A stretch of 64,000 nucleotides of DNA from Sinonovacula constricta. Taxonomy: Eukaryota > Mollusca > Bivalvia > Cardiida > Solecurtidae. A program made the position numbers and the translations under genes. Numbering within the stretch: position 1 is the first letter of the stretch; each line of letters starts with the position of its first letter. Below the pieces are notes generated by a model. That model was not told where the DNA came from. It worked only from the letters and a program-made list of their open reading frames with translations, and did not search any database. Positions 13,421-25,552 of this stretch are shown piece by piece. Where the stretch lies: positions 9,646,957 to 9,710,956 of the forward strand of contig CM017567.1 of the NCBI GenBank assembly GCA_007844125.1, written 5' to 3'.

Positions 13421-15320
13421 GGTCTGGGTATCCCCCCATTGCTGGGTCCTTCTCCAAATTATTCAGCATTCATCCGATTGTCTTTTTTGTGAGATGACGA
13501 TGACGGTGATATCGGTCAGCATTTATACCTACCCACTCTGACAGTTTGCAATGCCGTTGGGAGACAAAGGAAATACATGTAAATCTTGACATGGATTGTC
13601 ACATACAGTCAGTATAAGTTAATGTAGAAATTATGCCCTAATTTCCAAAAGCAGAGGTCAGGTATTGTTACATGAATTTGATGCCGGCAAACTGTCGGAT
13701 ACCATCTTTAACAAAAATACTATCAGTTACAAATAGAAAGAGTAACGAGATAGTATATGTTTTAATTGAATTAAATACTCATAGATTCACTATTTGGCCT
13801 TGTCTGAATACAATCGAACTTGTTTAAGCCATTGTACCTTGCCCATTCAAAATCTAAACATTTCAATGTCTAGACAGATCTAGTCGATAGCCAAAAACTA
13901 TATTGATTTTCTGTTAGGTTTAAATTAAAATAGAGGTTATGTTTATGAATCATATTTCACATTGGACCATGCCGTGCCATTATTTCGTGTAATAAAACAA
14001 TTGATTACGTTTTTCTACAAGTTGGTCATTTATATTGTTAATCAGAATATACTGCTAATCATTTCAGGTTCAAAACATCCAATATAAATAAAATATGTAT
14101 CGTGACTCCAGAAGACAAAAGAGTGATTAAATTATCTTATTATGGCTTTACAATTCTGGAGTACATGGGAGTCGTCGATATTATTTATACAGTCAACGTG
14201 TTTTTCTTTCCAATTTTATGTAATAGCTTTTAAAGAAAAAACGTCTGCAAAGGGTGTTTTCTTAAGTCACTATACCGTTTCATGGTGTGGTCTGTGTGCA
14301 AAATATTGGGCATTAAAAGCAAATCAACTTGTTTCATTCAAGGCTTCAGAAAAAATACGTTTAACGATTTAAACAAAAAGCGAATAAAAAAACGAACACA
14401 CAAACAATTAAATTATATTATCAACGTTCATCATGTACATATATGTCATGTACATATTTACACTGTGGAAATTATTCAACAAGCCAACAGTAACGAGTAA
14501 ACCATCGTCGTGCACTCACGACCGATCCATTCCGTTACTCTGCATTCATCGCCCGTGGGATATTTAGTTCACTTTTCGACGTTTCTTGTAATGATATTTC
14601 ATTGGTCGCTTCATAATCCGATGAAGACTTCAGTCCAATGATAAAGTTCGTTCTTTCATTGTTCCGACAGACTTGCCAAGAAGGCGAAGTCATTGTTATA
14701 CTTCTAGTCTCCACGCTGAAGAGTATGGATTTCGAAGGGGGTATTATGATTGGCCAATTCACGTTCTATTCAGTACGATAAGACGAAAGAAAATTTACCA
14801 ATAAACAAAGGCCGACGAATGTAGTAAAATGAAGTAGTCGAGCGTGGATATCCGACGATTAACTGACTTTCTTTATTGATATCGAAACACTGTCTTTCTC
14901 TAACTTGGAAAACCGAAGAAGTTTAAAATAAGAATAAATGTTTCAAAATAAACGTTCTCGATGCGTCAAATTTGTGTGTTGAAAAATATTCGGATGTCCT
15001 TGGTTAATTTGGAATGTATTTTAATGATGAAGAAAGAAATGAGAACACCATTGTTGCCAAAACCTCAAGGTCAATATCTTACAATAAAGACAAGCAAATT
15101 GAGGATGATATATGTATAAAATCAGTTGAGTTATCAAACATTATTGTTATTCCTTATATTTTACTATACCATTTAACATGTTATAGCCAGCACATTTTTG
15201 TGATGTCAAAAATGTTGATGAAACATTGTTAAACTGCTTGATTATGAAAATTATGTACATTAATTTATTTTAAGTTTAAGAGGCCTAGACCTCAAGCATA
15301 AAGTTTTGTTTTGTTTTAGA
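13421..15320. other. Intergenic DNA, nothing firm
   Basis: No recognisable gene. The patch at 14510-14770 is somewhat GC-richer and has a 75-codon open frame on the minus strand with ordinary composition but no domain I know. I see no supporting splice structure, so I leave it uncalled. Confidence 0.4.
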
Positions 15321-15324
15321 ATTA

Positions 15325-15400
15325 CATCGCAGCGACCAATTATGGTTAGGTTATTGGCTTTGCAATATGATAGCTTGGGTTTAATTCTTACTACTGCCAA
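15325..15400 (+). repeat. Possible decayed tRNA-like SINE head
   Basis: ATGGTTAGGTTATTGG resembles a Pol III box A and GGGTTTAATTC, about 30 bp later, resembles a decayed box B. Spacing is tRNA-like but both boxes are imperfect and no SINE body could be matched. Confidence 0.3.
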
Positions 15401-15449
15401 ATGATTTCCTCATCCCCACTGTTTTACCCTTCATTGATTCAAATTCTTA

Positions 15450-15715
15450 ATGTGAATAGAATGTTTGTTTTTTCAATAAATCGAAGCAACACAATTATGA
15501 TAATTATAGCGACGTCTAGCTATTTTGGTGGAGGAAGACCCCAAACAAATGTCTGGGTAGAACCACCGACGCACCGCAGGTATAGCTGGAAGACCTTCCC
15601 ACATTAAGTCCTTCCCAGCGAACGGGACTCGAACCCTCGCGGCGAGAGGCTGAGCTGTCAGAGGAGTTGTAAGTCGGCAACTTTGCCACGACGTCACGGG
15701 CGCCCCCATAAAGTT
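15450..15715 (-). repeat. tRNA-headed SINE, nearly complete
   Basis: On the minus strand it begins GGGGGCGCCCGTGACGTCG, has a box A-like string in the GTGGCAAAGTTGCCGAC region and a good box B (GGGTTCGAGTCCC, complement of 15624-15636). The body then contains GGTGGTTCTACCCAGACATT and GGTCTTCCTCCACC, running to about 15450. The length of about 265 bp suits a SINE. It is non-coding and would depend on an unidentified LINE for mobility. It may belong to the mollusc V-SINE (RUDI-like) group, but I could not align it to confirm. The open frames on both strands here are readings of the SINE. Confidence 0.8.
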
Positions 15716-18714
15716 TTTCATTTGGTGTTCATTGAAAAAGGAAATGTGTCAAAACCAAACCTGGTTAGGAATAGCACTAAAACGTAAATTAACTGGTTTT
15801 GCATAAATATTAAACTTTAGTGCCGTTTATAAGAAAACCTCTCTCATTAAGGCCTGTCATTTATTTACAATCATAATCAGATTAAGAATTTAAAATCCAA
15901 ATTTACAATCACAAAAAGAAATTATTTCACGACGTCAGTCACATCAAACAATAATGGCAAGAAACTGTTTTCGTCAAGCTATAAAATGATTTTTCGAAAG
16001 GCGTTGTCTTTCAAAGAACGAAGTAAAGATACATGTATGCATGAAAATTGAATGCATCAGCTACTGTTTAGAAGACCATATAAGAATAACAACTATTCAC
16101 ATAGTAACATTAGACTCAAAACAACACCATCCATAGTAGCGAAAGTAAAAAAGACAAAAAAAGACAATTTGAAACAATTCTAGGTAGTTTGGAATGTGAT
16201 ATACAAATGATTTTTCGGTCTTAGAATGATATTTAACGAAGAGTCGGAAAACTGTAGCCTTATGAGGGCCTAGTGAGCAAAATAAATAGTAGTCGATTTT
16301 TAACATTTTATTTATTTTTTGTCTTGAAAAACTCGATTTTTAGTTGAGTTAAGATTTAAAAAGTTGCTCAAAATATTTCTATGTTAAAACGCTCTCTGCT
16401 TTTGGATAAATTGATTGAGATAACCATATGTCTGCATGAGACAGTAACTAAAACCATCAGATGCGTAATCGCACGTCCCCAACGATGTGTGATAACAGGT
16501 CCGTATTTCTATACTTAAATACACATCAAAAGCTGAATTTAATGCAGTTAATTAGTGAAGCATGGATTTTCAATTTAACAGATTGTAACATTTCATTGTG
16601 AGAACGCAGTTTGAACGATCGTAAAGTAACCAGCTATTGGATCGTTAAGATACCAAAATGTGAAACTTGTGTTACATCATGTTTAAAAGATTTATACATT
16701 TTCAGATCAGTTGTATTTCCTAAAGCATTATCTATTTTGAAGAAACCGCATGTACCATTGGCATTTTAAGTTTTAATTCTTATCGGAAGATTTCAACTGT
16801 TTTTGGACTTAATGGAGTAAATTATATCAGTATATATCTAATCTAGGTATAAACAGTTTTAGACTGTGTAAAATTGAGCCCCGTATGCCTGTGTTTTAAG
16901 ACAATGAAAAGAGACGAAATGTTTAAACTTGCCCTGTATGGTTACCCAGTCGACTACAGGTTGCCCTTACATAATACATATATTTCATTAACTTACAAGC
17001 TGGTGAAAAGAAAAAGTATATTTTAAATTTAGTACTCTATTTCCTTTGTATATCGTCTTTGCCAGACAGTCTGAAAAAAGCAAGATATTCAGTGACTCTT
17101 CAAATACTTCAAGTACAAAAATGCAGTTAGTGTCTTTATGAAGATGATGCTAATAGGCAATGTAAGTGTTTATGGCATTTACCATTAACGTTTACTAACA
17201 GGGTATTTTGAGACTTTATTTCTACAACTGCGTTGTTTTATTTAGTTTAAAACCATACCATTTTTAAGCCATATAATAGTTCTCGGTTGTAGTTAAGTAC
17301 TTGTCAGAGTAATTAAAGCAGATTAAAGTTCAGATAACTTACAGAACACCATAACCGGGTCACGAGTATTTCTGCATTGTCCAGATCTTCCTGGGGGAAT
17401 TTCTTTAAGGTGTCAATGTCGTATGTGATTATTTCTTATCCAATTAGTTAAATATAATAGTCACATTACCATATGTGAGAAGGAGCTCGAGAAATGAATC
17501 CAGTTGTTCTTGACCAAACCTTATGTTTAAATACCCGAAAGACCACATTTTAATAGAAAAATAACAATACACTCCTCAAAGTTAAGGCTCTGAATTTTTT
17601 ATTTCATGGCAATTACTTTTCATTATAGTTTTGACTGAATTGTGTTTATTATTAGTGAGGCAACTTGAAGCATTATTTTAATTTTATACCACAACTGTAT
17701 GTATATTTCCGATATATTTTTTTCAAAGTTAGTGGTCAAAAGAGTAAATAATATTTTCTTAAGCAATATTAAGTTTAATATCAGCAAACCGTTTTAACAG
17801 TTCCATCATAAATAAATATGTCTACCGCCTGTCAAGTTGACAGCGAAAGGCTCATATTGACTGGCATTTATATAATTTATCGTCCACATACCATTGCTAT
17901 CGATTGACTATTCGCCTTGAACTTGAACAATATCAACGAAAATATGATAAAGAAGATTGATAGTTTCACTTGCAAAAATATGTAATGCAAACACATTTTG
18001 TCATGTTGATTTTGGAATTTGATATTGCGGTTTTGAAAAGCAGAAATGATTAATATGCTGAAGAATGTTTGGACAATCGATGCATTCGGTAGAAATTTAT
18101 TTGTTTTACAGAATGAAAACGGATTCAATTGACGTGCATGAAAGATTGATTAAAGACATCCAAAACTTGTTTTGTCAACAGAAGAAAATGTGTGTAAAGA
18201 GCTGTAAACATTATGATACTTTTCGCTTGAAACAGACATGTAAAATTATCAATTTCCCTAAAACCTACATGGCATGTATAGGGGCGTCCTTGACCGCGCG
18301 GCGCGAATCGCAGACATGGCGTTCCTTAGATCATTTTACTTAAGATTAAATCACGTTTGTTGCCGACACAGAATTATGGAGATTTTCCAAATGAACTGTC
18401 GTGCGAAAATTGTTCAACCAGATAATTTGGATTTTTCTTCACGAATATTAGATTGACATCTCTATCATAACTATAGTTGCGTTATTTCGATAAGTTGTGT
18501 TATTTTCAGCTTTGAGACATTTAAAGAATTAAAATTGTACTCCATACTAAATAAGTAATGACGTTTTGATGACCGAACGTGTGAAACGTTTGACAAAACT
18601 CTCAATGTTTGTTTTTCCTTTTTGTTATCTGATTCTTGATATTGATATTCTCATCGACTCCGATATGAAGAAATGAACTACTGCATGTCTACTGAACATG
18701 TCTTTGAACAGACA
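15716..18714. other. Intergenic or intronic DNA, nothing recognised
   Basis: AT-rich. Open frames near 18065-18456 overlap in two frames around a short GC-rich spot (about 18283-18320) and show no domain. No repeats recognised. Confidence 0.4.
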
Positions 18715-18790
18715 GTCGGCAAATGGACTGATTGTGGTCCTTACACGATGTGTTACTGAGGTTCAACCTCCTACTTCATGAGGTCATTGG
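18710..18790 (-). repeat. Old fragment of the family A/B shared core
   Basis: CAGTCGGCAAATGGACTG followed by a diverged version of the string that ends ACCTCGCACTTCCTGA in better copies (here CAACCTCCTACTTCATGA). Neither tail is recognisable, so it cannot be assigned to A or B. Confidence 0.5.
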
Positions 18791-18999
18791 CTGAAGGTGA
18801 TTTTCATCAGACTGAGGTTACTAACAGTAGGTACTTAGAACTATTGACAGTGAATTCATAAACAATACAGCTTAAACAATTCAACGTTTATTCAAGTTTC
18901 TACAAGTTGTATGCAATGCCCACCAAGAAGAAATAAATGCCTCGGTTGAGTTTGTACAGATATGGCATTATATTAAAGTAAAAACGTACTGCGACATAG

Positions 19000-19200
19000 A
19001 ACTCTGGTATACCGGTTAAAACACCCCTGTCGGCCCTCTTGCCGACTGACCGTTACATGGTGGTAAAGGTTGTGATTTCTCTATTTTATATAATGTTTTG
19101 TCAAGTTTTGTCATAACTTTTACATTTATCTGGCATATGAATACCTTGGAACTGTGCCTTTTCAAACTTTGAATATAGGTTGCAATACTCACAGAACCTT
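19000..19200 (+). repeat. Family A copy (core and tail), plus strand
   Basis: Core string GTCGGCCCTCTTGCCGACTG at 19030 onward, then the A-type tail with CTGTGCCTTTTCAAACTTTG and GGTTGCAATACTCACAGAAC. It is interrupted after the tail by a tRNA-headed SINE, beyond which another family A monomer begins. Confidence 0.7.
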
Positions 19201-19210
19201 GTTGTTTTAC

Positions 19211-19435
19211 CTGTCGCAATAGCTCAGGTGGAAGAGCGTCGGCTTGCGGATCGGGAGGTCGTGAGTTCAAACCCCGGCCGGGTCAAACCAAGACTTTGAA
19301 GTTGGTAGTCAGTATAATGGGCCGGCCGGGTTCAGTCCCGGGGCACCCCATAAGTGCTCCTGTGCTATCATGATAGAAATGTCGCTGCACAGTATCGGCA
19401 AAAATGCCGGCTAATCCCATCCCTTATCGTATTAT
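19211..19435 (+). repeat. tRNA-headed SINE
   Basis: Box A (TAGCTCAGGTGG, 19220-19231) and box B (GTTCAAACC, 19265-19273) are spaced about 34 bp apart, as in a tRNA gene. The sequences that should form the T stem and acceptor stem do not pair, so this is a SINE head and not a functional tRNA. A second box B-like string (GGGTTCAGTCCC) lies near 19328. The body runs to about 19435 (TCCCATCCCTTATCG). It sits exactly between two head-to-tail family A monomers. Confidence 0.75.
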
Positions 19436-19439
19436 CTAA

Positions 19440-19830
19440 CTCATGAGTAAGTTTCCTGTGCAATGTGGTGGTGATAAGGAAGCTACCCGTGAATGTAATC
19501 CATGTTGTTATTTATTCCTCCTATCAGGTATTGTTACGTGCATTTTCTCTTTTATGTACAAGGGATTTCAGTACTTCATTTGCATAATCACGTGAACAGA
19601 ATGCACATGAACAGAATGATACAACCATTTACACTTTTCTTGTCATTCTGTACTTGATATATATATTTAATTTTTTTAACAAACAAAAGTTGTATGTTGT
19701 TCTTCTAATAGAAATAATTATCCCCTCAACAATATACAATGTAATAGTATTTGTAATTACGTCACTACTTTCTTTTTAATGACGTCATAACTTAGCTCTA
19801 AGAATACGTCATCACCAGAACATACTCGTC
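19440..19830 (+). repeat. Family A head and middle, plus strand
   Basis: Begins with a diverged head (CCTGTGCAATGTGGTGGTG), then ATTGTTACGTGCATTTTC and the middle region with TGACGTCA at 19780-19787. It stops before the core. Together with 19000-19200 it forms a head-to-tail pair split by a SINE. Confidence 0.65.
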
Positions 19831-20221
19831 TTCAAGCTCCTTTAAAACATATCAAACTTTTTTACTGATTAAATAAAGAGCTTCGCAACTATATTCTCAA
19901 TCATATGTAGTTCTAGGCCTTGGGACAGGGGACAAACGATGAATAAATTTCTAGGTTTTGTCCACATGGCGGAATCTAGTCAAAAAGGAGAATTAACTAC
20001 AGTTTTTTTTTTGTTCTCCTGTATAAATCAGTAAAGAGGAATAATATAACTCTCACAAGACATGTGATGAAATTGATAGGTAAGTATGCTGGCTTAGCCA
20101 CCATTTTGACGTCTTAATCGGCAAACGACATATACATATATTCTTTAACGAATTAGTTTATAGCCATTGTTATTATTAAGCACCACAAAAAATACATATT
20201 TTTAAAACTTTATCACAGAAA

Positions 20222-20255
20222 TTATAAATTGTATGAAGTTATAAATTGTATGAAG
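20222..20255. repeat. 17-bp direct tandem duplication
   Basis: TTATAAATTGTATGAAG occurs twice in immediate succession. Confidence 0.9.
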
Positions 20256-20330
20256 TTCAAATCAATGAGTATAATATTTGAATGAATTACATTTTAGCTT
20301 ACGGCTGAGTACATGATAAGATCAATGAAC

Positions 20331-20511
20331 CTTGGCCCTTTTGCCGACTGAACGTTCCAAGGCGGTAACTGGTGGTTTTTCTTTATGTGTGTTATGTCTC
20401 GTCTCTGTGTTTTTTTTTTCACATTTGCATTTACCTTGTTTGCCTTTGTCTACTGGTAGATAAAATTTAAACATCTGTTAGAGTTTTGATAGGACCTTTT
20501 CTTATTTACCT
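20331..20511 (+). repeat. Family B retroelement tail (5'-truncated)
   Basis: Starts inside the shared core (GGCCCTTTTGCCGACTGAAC), then the B-type tail with GTTATGTCTCGTCTCTGTG, CCTTGTTTGCCTTTGTCTAC and the terminal AGGACCTTTTCTTATTTACC. It matches the 3' ends at 22460, 40480 and others. A severely 5'-truncated copy. Confidence 0.8.
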
Positions 20512-20692
20512 TTGCATATGCTAATAATGATAACAAATTCCCACCACCAATGCTGACAATCGATCTGCAAGAAACTTTTAAAGAAAATGCAACATGAAAG
20601 ACGGAAGATTAATTGTTTTTTATAAAAAAAATATTTTAAATTTTCGGTTTTTATCGTTTTAACTCCGTTAGTGGTGTTGCACATTTCCTATT

Positions 20693-21456
20693 AGACAATA
20701 TTTACATAAATGCGATGACACTTTATTTAGACAAGTAATTGGTATTCCTATGGGAACCAACTGTGCACCATTGATTGCAGATTTGTTTTTTTATACTGCT
20801 TTGAACGTGATTTTATGTTAACTTTATCCCCTTCTAACCAAAGCCACATTATAGAGGCTTTCAATTTAACGTCACGCTATCTTGACGATATTCTTAATAT
20901 AGATAATCCTTTCTTTTCTCAAATGATCCATCTGATTAACCCTCCAGAACTTACCCTTAATAAAGCAAATAACTGACATTTAAATGCAGCATTTCTAGAC
21001 ATTGAGATCGCTATTTTCAATGACAATGTCCCTACTAAAATCTATGACAAGAGAGATGATTTCAACTTTAGTATTGTGAATTATCCATACCTTGACGGTG
21101 ATTCACCTCGTGCTACCTCTTATGGTATTTACATATCACAACTTACAAGGTTTGCACGAGTTTGTACTAAAGTAGAAGATTTCAATGCTAGAAACCTGTT
21201 GTTTTTTTCTAAACTGTTACAGCAAGGCTTTCGTTTTCATAAATTAAGAAAGGCGTTTTCAAAATTCTTTCACCGCAATGGTTTTATTGCTTCTAAGTAT
21301 AATAGCAGTATGAAAACCCTGATGCAGAAAGGCATAAGCCATCCTGCATTTTATGGAAATGTTTTATACAAGTTAAAGAAAATTAAGGGTCTCAATATGT
21401 GTTGCAGACGGTTACAACCCGGGAATCCTTCGTTGTACTGCATTGCTTGCAATTGA
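20693..21456 (+). pseudogene. Reverse transcriptase fragment of family B (Penelope-like or related)
   Basis: The translation gives IGIPMGTNCAPLIADLF at 20738-20790, RYLDDIL near 20877 (catalytic Asp pair of RT motif C), FLDIEI near 20994 and KIYDKRDDFNFSIVNYPY near 21040. YGIYISQLTRFARVC (about 21121) and FRFHKLRKAFSKFF (about 21231) follow. These are conserved RT and thumb motifs of an invertebrate retroelement class that I take to be Penelope-like or related; that subclass is inference. An extra T in the run at 20785-20792 shifts the frame, and there is an in-frame TGA at about 20974. The part from 21076 to 21456 is an intact 126-codon frame. No N-terminal region and no endonuclease domain are visible. 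I infer it is inactive. Confidence 0.85.
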
Positions 21457-21894
21457 CCCTTTTACAGTCAAGAACTTGCATTGCTTTTAAATTACACGAT
21501 GACCGGACAGGTCGTTGAGACTATATGAAAACAGTGACTTAAAACCATAATTGGACAGTTACTGTTGGAATTCTTGTCTCTTCATCTCTCCAGTCGTGCC
21601 CTATACCCTATATAGGTGAGACAACTTGAGCATTCTCCATACCCTTTACGTGAAATTGCACAGTAGGTATAACATCGGGATTTTAGTACCTTTCTTACAT
21701 ATAATATGCCAACTGCGGATAAATCCTCGGCTTTTCATGAACTTTTTTTTTTTTAACTTAGCTCTTAACAATACTTCGTTTTATTTTGTTGGTAGGTTGT
21801 TTTCTAAATTTCGATATTTTCTTTCGTATTTTTTTACATTTCACTTTTGGAACATGATGTCATGGCATTATATGTCATATTTAAATTGATCTGG

Positions 21895-22010
21895 TTATAT
21901 ATCAGCGCTTGGGCTGTTTTATTTGTTCTTATAATATATCAGCGCTTGGGCTGTTTTATTTGTTCCTAAAATATCTTATAATATATCAGCGCATGGGCTG
22001 TTTTATTTCA
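21895..22010 (+). repeat. Three-fold internal repeat in the family B 3' region
   Basis: TATATCAGCGCTTGGGCTGT recurs at about 21901, 21938 and 21985 (spacings near 37 and 47 bp, last copy with GCATGG). The family B copy at 52272 has only one related unit near 52765, so the repeat expanded in this copy or its source. Confidence 0.8.
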
Positions 22011-22460
22011 AACTGATCTCTCGTTTTGGGTTTTTTTGTTTTTACGTTGCCGAGGCTTTTACCTACTGTACATACTGTACATATGTTTATAGTTTATTTT
22101 GTTGCAAGTTGTTATGTATGTATATAAGTTCATTGTATCTGTTTAAACTCCCGATGCAGGTGCTTACTGTTAGTTGTCTCACTTTGACGGGATGTTGTTT
22201 ATTTACACTGTTTGTTTGTTAGAAAAACCTTCAGGAAGAGCGAGGTTGGAGCGCTCCACAAACCAGGTTTAAGCACCCCAGTTGGCCCTTTTGCCGATTG
22301 ACTGTTCCAAGGCGGTAACTGATGGTTTTTCTTTATGTGTGTTATGTCTCGTCTCTGTGTTTTTGTCATATTTGCATTTACCTTGTTTGCCTTTGTCTAC
22401 TGGAAGATAAAATTTAAATATCTGTGAAAATTTTGATAGGACCTTTTCTTATTTACCTAT

Positions 22461-23059
22461 TCTCCTTTTCGCCAAATCTGCAATACATGATACATGTATT
22501 ACAAAATATTTATCAGTTTATAGATGAACATTGATGTTAAACGACACCGCCATATAAAAATATCAAATACTTTTGCATACAATGGATTTAATTACAGAAA
22601 ATAGTACTCTGGTGATAAACTATATTAAGCTCGTTGCTAAGACAGACTGAAATTAAATTACTTTTATTTTTGGTCATGCGCATGTCAGTAGTTAAGAAAT
22701 GTTCAAAAATCTGCGTTTAAAGTCTAGTTTCGTGATTAGTTTTGTTAAAGAGTTACCTATTTGTCAGACACATACCATTTGCTATTATAATACGTTGTAA
22801 TTTAGCAATCTAAAACGGTGTGTACAATGCTTATGACAAAACCGACGGTGGATTGATTTCTTGGAATAAAAACATTTACTTATCATTAGAGTTTATACAT
22901 TTTAGACAAAACAAGTCTATTTTCCAGTATTATACAGTTTGCCTGATATAGAAAGGTTATTGTTGATTAACAGGAAAAACGCGTCAGTAGACAATATATT
23001 CGTTGAATTATAATAAGTATTACATTTGTACGAGATTAAGGTTTTTTTCTGTCTGTCAG
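22461..23059. other. Unique spacer between family B copies
   Basis: AT-rich with no recognised feature. Confidence 0.4.
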
Positions 23060-23972
23060 AATCTACGAAAATCCTTTTACCGTGATGGTTTTACTGTTTC
23101 AAAGTATAATAACAGTATAAAAACACTTATGCAGCAAGTCATAAGCCATCTTGCATTTTTATGGAAATGATTTATACAAGAAAATTAAATGCCTCAATAA
23201 CATGTTTGACCTCTTTACTAAACTTATCAGGAAATTTATTGCTGACGGTTACATACAAACGGGAATCATTCGTTGTACTGCAATGCTTGCAATTGACTCT
23301 TTCACTGTCAAATATTTGAATTGCTTTTAACTTACACGATGACCGGACAGATCGTTGAGACTATATGAAAACAGTGACTTGAAGCCGTAATTGGACAGTC
23401 ACTGTTGGACTTCTGTCTATTCATTTCTCCAGTCGTGCCCTATGTAGACGAGATAGGTTGATAGAGATGAGATAGCAGTCCCTGTGCCTTTAAGCGAAAT
23501 TACACAGTAGGCATAACATCAGGATTTTTTTACCTTTATTATAACAAATGCCTGCTGCGGATAAATCCTCAACTTTTATAATATAGTATTTGTATATCAT
23601 TACCTATTAACTCCTCATAATACCACAATTTATACATATGTAGATAGTTCATTATGTTACTAGTTATTCTGTCTGTATATGCTTACTGTTTGTTGTTTCA
23701 CTTTTATGGGATATTTTTATTTACACTGTTTGATAGAAAAAGTTTCAGAGAGTAGGTGCGAGGACGGAGCGCGCCCTACAAGCCAGGATTAAGTACCACA
23801 GTCGGTCCTTTTGCCAAGTTCCAAGACAGTAAGTGCTGTTTTTTCTTTTTTATGTGTTATGTCTCGTCTCTTTGCTTTGTCATTTTTACATTTACCATAT
23901 TTGCTTTTGTCTAGACGTACTTCAGATTAAAATTTATTTGGTAATTCTTATAGGACCTTATCTTATCTTCCA
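23060..23972 (+). mobile_element. Family B retroelement, second 5'-truncated copy
   Basis: Starts within the last part of the RT thumb region (FYRDGFTVSKYN in one frame, matching FHRNGFIASKYN of the longer copy). It keeps the post-RT segment TTACACGATGACCGGACAG, a shortened 3' region lacking the three-fold repeat, a diverged core and the B tail ending near 23972. Reading frames are broken throughout. Confidence 0.75.
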
Positions 23973-25552
23973 ATTCCTAAAATATTTAGTTCTCAAAGAA
24001 ATATTTCTTATGCCCGTATAAATATATTGCAATGTGCTTCAAAGTTAACGTGCCTTTAATTATGAAGTTTAAAACATCGTTATTTAAGCCATTTGCAACC
24101 AAATTAAATATTATAATAATAATATTTTTATTTGGTCATTAAGAACTATTTATATTTCACGCGTTTGTGGTCTGCAACTGTCTCGACATGTCGACAAGGG
24201 TGCAACAGATTAAGATCTTCACATTTTTATAGGCTATAAAAATAATTGCAAACACTATATATGCTACGCTTACTAAGTGTTGCATCGAATCTTAAATTTG
24301 TTTTGATTTATAAAAGTTTATGGAACATACCCTTTAATTAAGACTTAAGACATAAAGTTGCCAATAAACGCATAACAAAAACAACATAATACGTTCTTTT
24401 AATCGAAAATTTTTCGTATATTGAGGTAGTAGCACAGTATTGCGTAAACCTAGTTTAGCTATAATATCTAGAACGCTATAAGTGCATATGTGTTGCGACT
24501 TTCTTGCAACAGCATCCGAATATTTTCCATTAAATCAATGAAGAAAAAGTAATATAGAAATTGGAACAGGTATTTTACTTTGATATCCTTAAAATGTTCG
24601 ATCATGAATTTGTAAACACCCATCCTTCTTGTGTAACTAATGCATAAATGCAAATCTCGAGTATCTTTAAATCATTCCTTATATTTAACTAGACACATTA
24701 TCGTATGACGTACTTTCAATGCAAGTTAAATTAATTAATTATTTAATTATAAAGATATTTTACTTAAAGTTCATTTGTGTATACATTTTTAATATTTTTT
24801 CGTCTTGATAAATATATGCAAGTATAGTTTAAAGAATAAGTATATGTAATTGAACTTTTACAGTAAAATTCTGGTGAACTTCTAGAATAGAACATTCACC
24901 CTTATTAATACGTTAAAATATTACCGGAAACAGACTTTCCAGTCTTTCCAGATTGCAAACGTTAACATTAAATTAATATTATTTTGGTCCAAACAATCAA
25001 TTGTCTAGCAAAGTAAAAAGCATAACATAACAACGTACCCCTATTCCTAACGATATCATATAAGTTAAAACGTAAAAAGTAAAAAATACAAAGTAAGTCG
25101 TGTATGACTGCCAAGATCATTTATGTTATTGTTTGTTTTCACGATCGATTGGGTGCACATTAAGTGAAACAGATATTGCCAGATGCTGATCGACTGCCAG
25201 AAAATGTAGATATTTTATTATCCACGAATGGACATCAAATATTAATGTTTACATCGTTTGCCTATACACAGAAATAATGATGAAGATAGTTGGCAAGTCT
25301 TCATGATATGTTCATGATAAATGCTATGTTTGCACATTTCATGTTCATAGGCTTCATGTGACTACATATGATATCTACAACAACATTACTGCCTTAGCGG
25401 CGAGGCAGTAAATACTGCTGCAAATGCACATTTTAGAAAATACACGTATACAGTACTGTACATACGTTACAGTGCTTTTACTATCCTGTTCATTCGCAGT
25501 GGTGGTGAAAGGGACCATGATCGAGTCACGAAGTATCCATCACGAAGTTATA
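23973..25552. other. Intergenic DNA, nothing recognised
   Basis: Strongly AT-rich with no RNA, repeat or coding signal that I can support. Confidence 0.4.

Larger units (their letters stand above)
20690..22460 (+). mobile_element. Family B retroelement, 5'-truncated copy with RT relic
   Basis: The longest family B copy in the window. It contains a broken reverse transcriptase segment (annotated separately), then an untranslated region with a three-fold repeat at 21895-22010, GCCGAGGCTTTTACCTACTG and ATAAGTTCATTGTATCTG. It ends in the shared core and the B-type tail finishing at about 22460. Two other same-strand copies flank it (20331-20511 and 23060-23972). The 5' end (any N-terminal domain) is missing. 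Confidence 0.8.

Noticed and set aside
14535..14762. 75-codon minus-strand open frame in a GC-richer patch
   Set aside because: No recognisable domain, no second exon, and no repeat or duplication to test it against.
19211..19285. Possible functional tRNA gene
   Set aside because: Box A and B are good but the T stem and acceptor stem do not pair and a SINE body follows.
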